Below, in pieces: positions 8,199 through 16,282 of a stretch of DNA of 46,738 nucleotides. The stretch comes from Deltaproteobacteria bacterium (GTDB lineage: Bacteria > Desulfobacterota > Binatia > Binatales > Binataceae): the NCBI GenBank assembly GCA_019237115.1, contig JAFAHS010000025.1, positions 1 to 46,738 of the forward strand. The letters run 5' to 3'. The position numbers were made by a program, and so were the translations under genes. The notes beneath the pieces were generated by a model, which saw nothing but the letters and a program-made list of their open reading frames with translations, was not told the origin of the DNA and ran no database searches. Numbering within the stretch: position 1 is the first letter of the stretch; each line of letters starts with the position of its first letter.

Positions 8199-10217
8199 GT
8201 GCCACAAGCGCGTACGAACCCGGGCGATCCAGGAGCCGGCCGGCGCTGGGCCGGGTGCGCACTGGTCGCGTTGCTGCTGGCGGTGGCCACTTCCGCGGGG
8301 CACGCGGCCGAGATCAGAGTTCCGCTCACGATCGATTACCTCACCCTGGACGAAGCTATTCGCCATCAGCTCTACACCGCTCCCGGCGATCGCGCCGCGC
8401 TCTGGAGTGGACCCGACGAGTGCCAGTTTTTGTACGCGGAGAATCCCTCCTTTTCACGCGCCGGCCAGCGAGTTCAACTGGAGACGACCGCCGTGCTGAG
8501 CCTCGGGGTTGCCCTTGGCGGCCGCTGCGTGACTCCGCTTACCTGGAACGGCATCGTCGAAGCGGAATCCGAACCCTACCTGGCCCGCGGCATCAGGCTG
8601 ATGCTGCACATCGCGGATATCAATCTGTACAACCCGCGCAAGCAGAAAACCCTGATTGCGGGGCGCGGCTTCGACCTCGTCAAGCGGTACCTGGTGCCGC
8701 GAATGGAAACTTTCTCCTACGACTTGAATCCTGCGCTGCAACAGCTCGGGGCGCTTGCGGAAGCCGCCGCGACCCCGGCGGTTGCCGAGCGAATCCGAAA
8801 TGCACTTGCAACCGTGCGCGCCGATCCAACCGTGACCGCCACCGACGACGGAATCAAAATCACATTGATAGTAGCGGTCCCGGCGGTTCCTGAACCGGTG
8901 GCGAGCGAGACGCCCGCGCGGCCCACGCCCGCCGAGCTCGAGGCGTTTGAGAAGCAGCTCAATGACTGGGACGCGTTCCTGGTGTTTGCGGTAAAACAGC
9001 TCGGGGTAGCGGTTGGCGATCGACAATTTCGTAGCGAGTTGCTCGAGATCCTGCTTACCAGCCGCTATCGCCTGACCCAGGCGCTCGCCAGCCCGCTGTC
9101 CGCGGCGGGCCCGGACCCGGTGCGCACCCTGTTTGTGGATACCTGGCAGAGACTTGGACTCGCGGTGCGTGCAGCGGCCCGGCGCGGGCAGCTTGGCTCG
9201 CGGAGTCTTGAGTTTCTGTCGTTTATTTCCGCGGGCGACGCGCTCTTCGCGCTCGATCAGGCCGCGCCGGCGCTCGGGATGCGAATCTCGGCGGATGACC
9301 TGCGGCGCCTGGCGCATATCATGGCGCCTGACGCCACCGGCGATCCGCTGGAATTCAACTTCGCCGAGGACCCTGAACTCAAGAGGCTGCTCGGTCCGAC
9401 CCTTGCGCCGCTGACCGGCACGCCGGAGAGCTCGCCGACCATTTCGTCATCGCCGGCCGAGACTCCCGGCGCTGCCAGCCCGTCACCGAATCCAACGCCG
9501 ACTGCGCGGGGAACGCCCCAGACCAGCGGATGGCTCCATATTCCTTGGTCGTTGATCGAACCGCGCGACGTCTGTGCCGGCGAACCGCTGGGAATTGTTC
9601 CGCAGCTCAATCAAGTCGCCTCGCGCCTGCGGCGCGTCGTAGTCGATGAGGCAAACGCGCTCGGCTATCGCGGCGACATGGAACGGTTGCTCGAATTAAG
9701 CGTGCAGCGCCAGCTTGAAGCATCTGACCTCGACACTCGCTTTCGTCCGACTTTCCACAAGCTGGTGAAAAGTACTGCGTGGCAGGAGAGCTGTTGGCGG
9801 CAATTTGTAAGGCGCGATGAGCAGGTGACGTGGCTTGAGAGCTCTACCGGAGATATCGGCCTGATGCAGGTGAACAAGCACGTCTGGCGTGGGTTTTACA
9901 ATTTGGAAAAGCTTAAATGGGATGTGCTGTACAACGCGGGCGCGGGGACCGAAATCTTGATGCAGATGACCCAGCAGGTCCTGACCAGGCCGCGGGTCGA
10001 TCCTGCGGGCATTGATGGTGCGGCGCTCGCGCGATCCGTCTACGCCTCGTATAACGGAGGGCCCGATGCGTACAGCCGATGGCGCCATCCACATGAGCCG
10101 TCACCGGCGCGCGAAATCGACGCCGCTTTTCTGGACAAGTTTGATGCGGTCGAACGCGGCCAGACCATCGACATCCTTTCGTGCGCGGCCGCATGGGGCC
10201 ACCGCCCGGGACATTAA
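8199..10217 (+). CDS. Secreted lytic murein transglycosylase (SLT domain) with large N-terminal region
   Basis: About 672 residues. A signal peptide (RRWAGCALVALLLAVATSAG, cut near HAA-EIR) leads to a long N-terminal region without recognised motifs, which ends in a Pro/Thr/Ser-rich linker around residues 415-450. The C-terminal lysozyme-like domain contains STAWQESCWRQF (catalytic glutamate), SSTGDIGLMQVNKHVW and SVYASYNGGPDAY, the three hallmarks of family-1 lytic transglycosylases, which cleave the MurNAc-GlcNAc bond of peptidoglycan in the periplasm. The open frame begins at a GTG at 8160, but the GTG at 8199 has GGAG eight bases upstream and leaves a normal signal peptide. It is divergent from the LeuA-domain gene, with about 115 bp between the starts. 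Confidence 0.88.
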   Translation: MPQARTNPGDPGAGRRWAGCALVALLLAVATSAGHAAEIRVPLTIDYLTLDEAIRHQLYTAPGDRAALWSGPDECQFLYAENPSFSRAGQRVQLETTAVLSLGVALGGRCVTPLTWNGIVEAESEPYLARGIRLMLHIADINLYNPRKQKTLIAGRGFDLVKRYLVPRMETFSYDLNPALQQLGALAEAAATPAVAERIRNALATVRADPTVTATDDGIKITLIVAVPAVPEPVASETPARPTPAELEAFEKQLNDWDAFLVFAVKQLGVAVGDRQFRSELLEILLTSRYRLTQALASPLSAAGPDPVRTLFVDTWQRLGLAVRAAARRGQLGSRSLEFLSFISAGDALFALDQAAPALGMRISADDLRRLAHIMAPDATGDPLEFNFAEDPELKRLLGPTLAPLTGTPESSPTISSSPAETPGAASPSPNPTPTARGTPQTSGWLHIPWSLIEPRDVCAGEPLGIVPQLNQVASRLRRVVVDEANALGYRGDMERLLELSVQRQLEASDLDTRFRPTFHKLVKSTAWQESCWRQFVRRDEQVTWLESSTGDIGLMQVNKHVWRGFYNLEKLKWDVLYNAGAGTEILMQMTQQVLTRPRVDPAGIDGAALARSVYASYNGGPDAYSRWRHPHEPSPAREIDAAFLDKFDAVERGQTIDILSCAAAWGHRPGH

Positions 10218-10248
10218 CGACGTCGATCTTGTCGGCTCGCGAAACCCG

Positions 10249-10995
10249 CTACATCGCCAGCCCGCCGTCCACGTTGATGACCGCGCCGGTGATATAGCTG
10301 GCCGCGTCGGAGAGCAGAAAGGCCGCGGTCGGGGCCACATCCTCCACCCGTCCGAAACGTCCCAGCGGAATCATATCGAGCGCCTGCTTCTTGTTCTGCT
10401 CGGGCAGGGCGGCAGTCATGTCGGTTTCGACGAACCCCAGGGCCAGCGCGTTGACCCGAACGCCCAGCCGGCCGACCTCCTTGGCCAGCGATTTCGTCAG
10501 TCCCACCAAGCCGGCTTTGGAAGCGGAATAGTTCGCTTGCCCCGGCAGGCCGATCAATCCGCTTATCGAAGTAATGTTGAGGATCGCGCCGCGCTTCGCT
10601 TTCATCATCATGAACACCGCCGCGCGGATGAAGTTGAACGGACCGGTCAGATTGGTTCGAATCACCTGCTCCCAATCTTCCTCGCTCATCATGACGACCA
10701 CCTTGTCGCGGGTGAGCCCGGCGTTGTTGACCAGGCCGTCGATCCCGCCGAACTCCTTCTTGACCGCGTTCACCATCTCGCGAACCGCCTTGAGTTCGCC
10801 GACATCACACTGGAAGGCGAGCGCGTTGACGCCGAGGCTTTTAATTTCCGAGGCGAGGTCTTCGGCTTGCGCCTGGCTCTTGACGAAATTGAAAGCGATA
10901 TTGGCCCCGCGCCGCGCGCATTCGAGCGCGATCCCGCGGCCAATACCGCGGGCCGCGCCGGTAATGATTATCCCCTTGCCTTCGAGGTCTTTCAC
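10249..10995 (-). CDS. fabG: 3-oxoacyl-ACP reductase-type SDR (FabG-like)
   Basis: A 248-residue classical SDR. TGAARGIGRGIALE is the cofactor motif, NNAGLTRD (with the RD typical of FabG) is near residue 90, and ITSISGLIGLPGQANYSASKAG holds the catalytic Ser-Tyr-Lys set. The C-terminus SYITGAVINVDGGLAM is the FabG ending. FabG reduces 3-oxoacyl-ACP with NADPH in fatty-acid synthesis; PhaB-type acetoacetyl-CoA reductases look alike, and a phaC gene lies 6 kb away, so that role cannot be excluded. The start is a GTG at 10995 preceded by GAGGGAG at good spacing, which overlaps the stop region of the preceding gene by sequence signal only (11 bp gap). Likely one of several fabG paralogues. Confidence 0.85.
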   Translation of the reverse strand: MKDLEGKGIIITGAARGIGRGIALECARRGANIAFNFVKSQAQAEDLASEIKSLGVNALAFQCDVGELKAVREMVNAVKKEFGGIDGLVNNAGLTRDKVVVMMSEEDWEQVIRTNLTGPFNFIRAAVFMMMKAKRGAILNITSISGLIGLPGQANYSASKAGLVGLTKSLAKEVGRLGVRVNALALGFVETDMTAALPEQNKKQALDMIPLGRFGRVEDVAPTAAFLLSDAASYITGAVINVDGGLAM

Positions 10996-11006
10996 ATCGA
11001 TCTCCC

Positions 11007-11588
11007 TCAGTCTTCGGGCCGCGCCGCCTCGCGCTCCACTATGCCGCGATACTGCCCGATATAAGCGAGGTAATTGTAGCCGAAGCGTCGCTCGAGTTCG
11101 CCGTCATAGGCGGGCCGTTCCGCACCCAGCGCGGTGACCATCCAGGAGTAAAGCATCCACTCCTCCGATCGGGGTGCCTTGCGCAAATTGTCACGGCGCA
11201 GCATCACCTGCGTCGTGGTCAGCTGGGCGACCTTCGCGAGCAGCGGAATGAGTTCGCTCTCATTGCGAGCGAATTCGTCCCGGGCGAACAGGTTGACCGA
11301 AAAGATGAGCATGGCAGCGAGGCAGGCCTCCACCGTCGCGGGCGTGGCGTGCGGCGCAAGGGCGCTCAGCGGGCCTTGCGCCGAAAGTGCGAAGGCCAGG
11401 AATTCCCGGTTCGCGTCAAGCAGCGTCGAGCACAGCGCAATCGCGCGCCGCGAGCCCGTCGCTTCAAGGCGCGCGCGCAGCCCGGCCAGAGCCGGACGTC
11501 CGCATTCCCGCATGAAGCGGCGGCGTGCCGGTGAAAGCAAGCTGCGAAAAGCGGACCACATGTCGCAAGCCTCTACCACCCCGGCCAT
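11007..11588 (-). CDS. Hypothetical alpha-helical protein
   Basis: I do not recognise this 193-residue protein. It is mostly helical by composition, has no signal peptide or clear membrane segment, and carries no metal or nucleotide motif I can name. A conserved-looking stretch is SEEWMLYSWMVTALGAE, followed by RRFGYNYLAYIGQYRGIVE near the C-terminus. The ATG at 11588 lacks a strong ribosome-binding site; an internal ATG at residue 10 is an alternative. The gene ends 11 bp before the fabG-like start, so the two are likely one transcript, which hints at a lipid-related role (inference from context only). Confidence 0.6.
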   Translation of the reverse strand: MAGVVEACDMWSAFRSLLSPARRRFMRECGRPALAGLRARLEATGSRRAIALCSTLLDANREFLAFALSAQGPLSALAPHATPATVEACLAAMLIFSVNLFARDEFARNESELIPLLAKVAQLTTTQVMLRRDNLRKAPRSEEWMLYSWMVTALGAERPAYDGELERRFGYNYLAYIGQYRGIVEREAARPED

Positions 11589-11657
11589 GAGAAACCAGAC
11601 CGACCTCGGGGGACACGCACTGGCCGCGGACTCTTGACGAATTTTGGAGGGTTCTGG

Positions 11658-12047
11658 TTACGCGCTGAATGACGACCCGCAGCCGCAGGTACGCGAGGCG
11701 CGCGGATTATCGAAGCGGAACCCGGCGCCGTGCAGGCCCTCTACATAGTCGAGGGTGGTGCCCGCGATATAGGGCAAGGAAAAATCATCAACAAAAACGT
11801 TGACGCCGCCGAAATCTACGACCCGGTCGCCTTCCTTCTGACGGTCAAAATTCAGCTGATATTGGAAGCCGGAGCAGCCTCCTCCCACCACGCCAATACG
11901 AAGTCCCTGGTCGGCTCCCAGGCCTTCCTTCGCGTGCATCTTGCGCACCATTTCGACCGCTTTCGGTGTGAGGTTAACGTTGGGAAGCGTGGAAGTATCG
12001 ACCTTCGGGGCTTGGGTCTCGTCGTGCTGGTGCAGTTCTTCGGGCAT
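11658..12047 (-). CDS. erpA: A-type iron-sulfur cluster carrier protein (ErpA/IscA family)
   Basis: A 129-residue A-type carrier that receives Fe-S clusters from the scaffold and delivers them to apo-enzymes. The three conserved cysteines are present: Cys58 in GGGCSGFQY, and Cys121 and Cys123 in TCGCGSSFSA. A leading extension of some 20 charged residues (MPEELHQHDETQAP) precedes the family domain, which starts at NVNLTPKAVEMV. The open frame extends upstream to 12095, but the ATG at 12047 has a perfect AAGGAG six bases upstream, so I take it as the start. It is divergent from queG, itself a 4Fe-4S enzyme, across an 86-bp gap that carries an IscR-like site. Confidence 0.93.
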   Translation of the reverse strand: MPEELHQHDETQAPKVDTSTLPNVNLTPKAVEMVRKMHAKEGLGADQGLRIGVVGGGCSGFQYQLNFDRQKEGDRVVDFGGVNVFVDDFSLPYIAGTTLDYVEGLHGAGFRFDNPRASRTCGCGSSFSA

Positions 12048-12066
12048 CTGAAGCTCCTTGCCTTTC

Positions 12067-12095
12067 AAGCTAACGATTACCAAATCTGGAGTCAA
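12067..12095 (-). promoter_or_regulatory. Predicted sigma70 promoter of erpA
   Basis: On the minus strand TTGACT (12095-12090) is separated by 17 bp from TAGCTT (12072-12067), putting the start point near 12060 and giving a short leader that contains the AAGGAG ribosome-binding site. The -35 is strong, the -10 weak, as expected for a regulated promoter. Confidence 0.45.
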
Positions 12096-12107
12096 TTAGT
12101 CCACTAT
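12083..12107 (-). promoter_or_regulatory. IscR/Rrf2-like operator overlapping the erpA -35
   Basis: Read on the minus strand, these 25 bases begin ATAGTGGACTAATT and continue GACTCCAGATT. Compared with the Escherichia coli type-1 IscR consensus (ATASYYGACTRWWW then YAGTCRRSTAT), I count 19 of 25 agreeing positions, with the left half nearly perfect. The site covers the predicted -35 box of erpA, a position suited to repression. IscR control of erpA is known in E. coli; applying it here is inference. Confidence 0.45.
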
Positions 12108-12133
12108 TCCGGAGAGCCCTTAGTTGGCCGAAA

Positions 12134-13270
12134 ATGCTAGACTTTTTGCCGTCGGTGACAAATTACAAACAGACCATCGAGCGTGCCGCCGCCCAGGCCG
12201 GATTTGCGCAGGTCGGTTTCGGCCGCGTCAAGCGTCTGAATGACCGGGAGGACTTCTATGCGCAGTGGCTCGGGCAAGGCCGTCATGGCGAGATGAGCTA
12301 CCTCGCGCGCGAACCGGAACGCCGGTTCGACCCGCGCGCGATCGACAGGCGGTTTAAATCGGTCGTCAGCCTCTTGTGGCCCTACGCTCCTCCCTCCCCG
12401 CCAGCGGTGGATTGGCGTGCGGAGTTGCGTGGTCGCATCGCAGCCTACGCGCTCGGTCCCGACTACCATGACTACGTGCTCAAGGGAGCCCGGGTTGTCT
12501 CCGCAGCGATCGAATCGCTGTGTCCGGGAGCGGTGACTCGAACCTACGTGGACACGGGCCCGGTGTTTGAGCGCGAGTGGGGCGCGCGGGCGCGCCTGGG
12601 TTGGTTTGGAAAGAACACCATGCTGCTGACGCGCGAGCGCGGTTCGTATTTTTTTCTAGCCGAAGTTTTCACTGACCTCGAGTTCGATAGCACGGATGCT
12701 CCCTATCGAGAGCACTGCGGCACTTGTCGCCAATGCCTGGATCTGTGCCCCACGCAAGCGCTCGAAGACGGCTATGTGATGGAGCCGCGCAAGTGCATCT
12801 CCTATCTGACGATTGAAAATCGCGGGCCGATTCCGCGCGAGCTCAGAGCGAAAGTCGGGATGTGGCTGTTCGGCTGCGACATCTGCCAGGAGGTTTGCCC
12901 CTGGAACCCCGGCGCGGCAGAACCCGGCGACGAGGACCTGATGCCGCGTTTAGTTGAGTTAATGGCGCTCGATGATTTCACGTTCAGCCGGCGCTTCAGC
13001 AAAAGCGCGATCAAGCGCGCGAAACGGCGTGGGCTGCTGCGAAACGCGGCCGTGGTCCTGGGCAACACCGGAAATCGCGATGCGGTGGCGGCGCTGACAC
13101 AGGTGCTCGAGCGGGAGCCGGAAGCGCTCGTCCGCTCGCACGCAGCCTGGGCGCTGGGCGAGCTTGGGGGCCGAAGTGCACGACACGCGCTGGAACGCGC
13201 CAGGGAACGCGACATTGATGCGCTGGTTGTGGAAGAAGCGCGTGCCGGACTGGAACGAGGCGTCGCCTAG
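12134..13270 (+). CDS. queG: Epoxyqueuosine reductase
   Basis: A cobalamin- and 4Fe-4S-dependent enzyme that reduces epoxyqueuosine to queuosine in tRNA, the last step of queuosine synthesis. The N-terminal reductive-dehalogenase-like (DUF1730) domain contains ARLGWFGKNTMLLTRERGSY. Two ferredoxin-type clusters follow: CGTCRQCLDLCPTQAL at about residue 194 and CDICQEVCPWNPGA at about 248. The C-terminal 90 residues form HEAT-like helices (RSHAAWALGELGGRSA), as in full-length QueG. The length of 378 residues is normal. The ATG at 12134 lacks a good ribosome-binding site; a GTG ten codons later is an alternative. First gene of a plus-strand series with sirB1 and lutBCA, and divergent from erpA, which may help supply its clusters. 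Confidence 0.95.
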   Translation: MLDFLPSVTNYKQTIERAAAQAGFAQVGFGRVKRLNDREDFYAQWLGQGRHGEMSYLAREPERRFDPRAIDRRFKSVVSLLWPYAPPSPPAVDWRAELRGRIAAYALGPDYHDYVLKGARVVSAAIESLCPGAVTRTYVDTGPVFEREWGARARLGWFGKNTMLLTRERGSYFFLAEVFTDLEFDSTDAPYREHCGTCRQCLDLCPTQALEDGYVMEPRKCISYLTIENRGPIPRELRAKVGMWLFGCDICQEVCPWNPGAAEPGDEDLMPRLVELMALDDFTFSRRFSKSAIKRAKRRGLLRNAAVVLGNTGNRDAVAALTQVLEREPEALVRSHAAWALGELGGRSARHALERARERDIDALVVEEARAGLERGVA

Positions 13271-13322
13271 CCGCTTGTCAAAAGCTGTGCGCAAGTAAAG
13301 ACTGGGAGAAAGTGGTGAACTG

Positions 13323-14147
13323 ATGAATGATGCGCGGCGGGAATTTTCGATGCTGGCTTCACGCGAGCCCGTACCTCTGGCCCGCGGGGCCCTGCTGATC
13401 GCCAAGGAAGAATATCCGGATCTCAAGGTCGACCACTATGTCGACCGGCTCTCGGAACTGGCGCGGGAAGCCGAGCCAATCGTCAGTGCCGGCAATGACA
13501 CGGTCGAGAAAGTACAGCTGCTGTCGCAGTTCCTGTTCGAGCAGAAAGGCTTCGAAGGGAACCGCGACGCATTCAGCGATCCGCGCAACTCATTTCTGAA
13601 TGACGTTATCGAGCGCCGGCTTGGTATTCCGATAACCCTGTCCGTGATCTACCTGGAAGTGGGACGTCGCCTCGGGCTCAACCTTTACGGCGTATCGTTC
13701 CCGACCCACTTTCTGGTCAAAGCGGTCGACGAACGTGGCGAGCTCCTCATCGATCCGTTTTCCGGCGGTATCATCCTGACTCTTGAACAGGTCAAGGCAA
13801 AGCTGGCGGAGATCTATCGTCAGCCGGTGGAGCTCCACCCCGCCATGCTCAAGAGCGCAGGCGCCCGCCAGATCCTGGTGCGGATGCTGCGCAACCTCAA
13901 GGGAATCTACACCGGTGCATCCGATTGGGCTCGCTCGCTGAGTGCGCTCGATCGAATCCTGATGCTCGACCCGCGTGCGGTCGAGGAGCTCGCGGAGCGC
14001 GGCCAGGTTTACGAGCGCCTCGAATGCTTCAAAGCTGCGCTCGACGATTTTCAAAGCTTTCTCTCGCTGGCGCCCGAGCATCCCGCTGCCGAGGTCGCGC
14101 GCGAAGCCGTTTTGCGGCTGGTGCGCCAGGTCTCGCTGATCAACTAG
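13323..14147 (+). CDS. SirB1-family protein (transglutaminase-like with TPR tail)
   Basis: A 274-residue cytoplasmic protein of the SirB1/UPF0162 family. The N-terminal half is the SirB1 domain: LSQFLFEQKGFEGNRDAFSD, then NSFLNDVIERRLGIPITLSV, then SFPTHFLVK and LIDPFSGG, a transglutaminase-like core whose usual cysteine position is not conserved. The C-terminal part (SALDRILMLDPRAVEELA, then ALDDFQSFLSLAPEHP) is a pair of TPR-like helical repeats. The biochemical role of the family is not settled. It stands 52 bp after queG and 3 bp before lutB, so it is probably co-transcribed. Start ATG at 13323 with GGTG nearby. Confidence 0.88.
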   Translation: MNDARREFSMLASREPVPLARGALLIAKEEYPDLKVDHYVDRLSELAREAEPIVSAGNDTVEKVQLLSQFLFEQKGFEGNRDAFSDPRNSFLNDVIERRLGIPITLSVIYLEVGRRLGLNLYGVSFPTHFLVKAVDERGELLIDPFSGGIILTLEQVKAKLAEIYRQPVELHPAMLKSAGARQILVRMLRNLKGIYTGASDWARSLSALDRILMLDPRAVEELAERGQVYERLECFKAALDDFQSFLSLAPEHPAAEVAREAVLRLVRQVSLIN

Positions 14148-14150
14148 CGC

Positions 14151-15593
14151 ATGCGGGCGCAGTCGTCTTCCATGGCCGCACCGCCCAAACCCGCCAGCTT
14201 CTTTGAGTCGAGCGAGGCCGGCGCCGCCGATCGCGAGCTCCAGCGCAAACTGGAGAACGCCAGCAGTCGGCACCTGGACCATTTCGCTCACGTCAAGGCC
14301 GAGTATTCCGACTATGAAGAGGAGCGGTCGCACTCGCGCCAAATCAAAGAGCACGCCATCGCGCATCTGGATGAACTCATCGTCGAGCTGACCAGCAAGC
14401 TAGAAGCGCGCGGGTGCGCGGTGTTTGCCGCCGCGACCACCGAGGAGGCCCGCGACTACATCGTGAGCGTGGCCCGCAACACGGGTGCCAGGCGGGTGGT
14501 CAAGGGCAAGTCCATGACCACCGAGGAAATCGGTTTGAACCCGGCGCTCGAGGACGCCGGAATGGAGGTGCTCGAGACCGATCTGGGCGAGTACATCGTG
14601 CAGCTGCGCCAGGAGCCGCCCTCGCACATCATCACGCCCGCGATTCATCTCTCCAAGGAAGACATCGGCGCGCTGTTTCACGAAAAGTTTGGAATTCCGT
14701 ACACCTCCGAACCGCAGCGCCTGACCGCGGAGGCGCGGGCGCGGCTGCGCGAGGGATTTCTCCGCGCGGACCTGGGCATAACCGGAGTGAATTTCGCGAT
14801 CGCGGAGACCGGCACGCTGGTGGTGATCGAGAACGAGGGCAACGGCCGTATGTCCTCGACCATGCCGGAAGTGTTCATCGCGGTGATGGGCATAGAAAAG
14901 GTGATCCCGCGGCTGGCCGACGTTTCGCACTTCCTCGAAATCCTCGCCCGCACCGCGACCGGCCAGAAGCTCACTACCTACACCAATTTCATTGGCGGTC
15001 CGCGTCGCGACGGGGAAGTAGACGGTCCGCGCGAAATGCACGTGGTGATCCTCGACAACGGCCGCAGCACGATGCTCGCCGACCCGGTGCTGCGCGAAGC
15101 ACTGTATTGCATTCGCTGCGGCGCGTGCCTCAACGTATGCCCGGTATACCGGCACATCGGCGGGCACGCGTACCGCTCGCCCTATCCGGGTCCCATCGGC
15201 TCGATCGTGAGTCCCAACCTGGTCGGTGCTGCAGCTGCGCATCTGCCGTTCGCGTCCACCCTGTGCGGCGCGTGCAAGGATATCTGCCCGGTCAAGATCG
15301 ACATTCCAAGGATCCTGCTGCACCTGCGCTGGAAGGAAGCGGCGCGCAGCGATCCTCCCAGATGGCCGGGCCCGGCTGCTCGCGCCCGTGCCGGCGCGCG
15401 ACGATTCGCGCGCCTGGCGAGACACCCTTCGGCGATACGATTGTTGGGCAAAATCGGTGCGATCGCGCTTAAACCCTTCGCCCGTGATGGGTGGATCAAG
15501 CGCATGCCGCCACCATTCTCGAATTGGACTCGGATTCGCGACTTTCCGCGTCCGCGGCCACGCCGCAGCAAGCTCGGAGCGGACCAGGAGTGA
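14151..15593 (+). CDS. lutB: Lactate utilization iron-sulfur protein LutB
   Basis: The 480-residue subunit of the LutABC L-lactate oxidation complex. The N-terminal two thirds is an LUD domain: VVKGKSMTTEEIGLN, GVNFAIAETGTLVVIENEG and EVFIAVMGIEKVIPRL are family signatures. Two 4Fe-4S motifs follow, CIRCGACLNVCPVY at about residue 319 and CGACKDICPVKIDIP at about 372. A basic C-terminal tail of about 90 residues is rich in Arg and Pro. It begins three bases after the SirB1 stop; an ATG at residue 8 is an alternative start. Followed after two bases by lutC. The LutABC complex oxidises L-lactate to pyruvate, feeding electrons to the membrane; no lactate permease (LutP) is seen nearby. Confidence 0.94.
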   Translation: MRAQSSSMAAPPKPASFFESSEAGAADRELQRKLENASSRHLDHFAHVKAEYSDYEEERSHSRQIKEHAIAHLDELIVELTSKLEARGCAVFAAATTEEARDYIVSVARNTGARRVVKGKSMTTEEIGLNPALEDAGMEVLETDLGEYIVQLRQEPPSHIITPAIHLSKEDIGALFHEKFGIPYTSEPQRLTAEARARLREGFLRADLGITGVNFAIAETGTLVVIENEGNGRMSSTMPEVFIAVMGIEKVIPRLADVSHFLEILARTATGQKLTTYTNFIGGPRRDGEVDGPREMHVVILDNGRSTMLADPVLREALYCIRCGACLNVCPVYRHIGGHAYRSPYPGPIGSIVSPNLVGAAAAHLPFASTLCGACKDICPVKIDIPRILLHLRWKEAARSDPPRWPGPAARARAGARRFARLARHPSAIRLLGKIGAIALKPFARDGWIKRMPPPFSNWTRIRDFPRPRPRRSKLGADQE

Positions 15594-15595
15594 CC

Positions 15596-16282
15596 ATGGC
15601 GGATCTGCAAGCAATCGTCGCACGGGTGAAGAATGCACTGGCGGCCGGCGCGCCAGCACCCAATCATGCGGCGCCGCCGCTGCCGTCATTGCAACCCGAC
15701 GGCCATCGCGCCGAGCTGGTGAGCCGTTTCGCTCGTGAACTGGAAGCGGTCGGCGCCCGAATCATCGGTCCGGTCACGCCGGAGCAACTGGCCGATCGGG
15801 TGGGCACAATCGTTCGCGAGCGCGGGGTCAGATCGATCGCGGTGGGCGAGGGTGTACGGGTTGACCTGAGCCAGGTGGGGAAGACGCTCGGTGAATCGGG
15901 AATCGACGTGATCCGAACCGGCAGCGTCGATAGCAACACGCGGGCGGAATTACGCAGGCGCCTCGCACAGGTCGATGCAGGTCTCGCCGAAGCAGACTAT
16001 GGGATCGCATCGACCGGTACCCTGGCGGTCCTGAGCGATGAAACCCGCCCCTCGGCGCTGACCCTCTTGCCACCGGTCAGTTTGGTGGTGGTGCGGATCG
16101 ACAGGATGAAAGCTGACCTGGCGTCGGCGCTAACCGCGCTGGGGTGCGCGGCCCTGGAGTCGCATCGCTTGACCCTGATAACCGGACCCAGCCGCACCGC
16201 AGACATCGAGAAACGCATCGTGATGGGGGTGCATGGACCCAAGTCGCTCGACGTAATCGTGGTGTGGCCGCGTGATGACTGA
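15596..16282 (+). CDS. lutC: Lactate utilization protein LutC (LUD domain)
   Basis: A 228-residue LUD-domain protein, the third subunit of LutABC. Family features are SIAVGEGVRVDL, LAEADYGIASTGTLAVLSDE (the LUD hallmark, shared with LutB), and LITGPSRTADIEKRIVMGVHGPKSLDVIVV at the C-terminus. An open frame extends upstream to 15491 inside lutB, but the ATG at 15596 has AGGAG seven bases upstream within the lutB stop region, so this is the start. It overlaps lutA downstream by 8 bp, indicating translational coupling. Confidence 0.94.
   Translation: MADLQAIVARVKNALAAGAPAPNHAAPPLPSLQPDGHRAELVSRFARELEAVGARIIGPVTPEQLADRVGTIVRERGVRSIAVGEGVRVDLSQVGKTLGESGIDVIRTGSVDSNTRAELRRRLAQVDAGLAEADYGIASTGTLAVLSDETRPSALTLLPPVSLVVVRIDRMKADLASALTALGCAALESHRLTLITGPSRTADIEKRIVMGVHGPKSLDVIVVWPRDD

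Noticed and set aside
14400..15689. A 429-codon open frame antisense to lutB, and similar long frames antisense to phaC (17546-18841), the outer-membrane factor (32571-33836) and fabG (10012-11064).
   Set aside because: They mirror well-identified genes, have biased Arg/Gly/Pro/His-rich composition and no recognisable domain; long antisense frames are normal at high GC.
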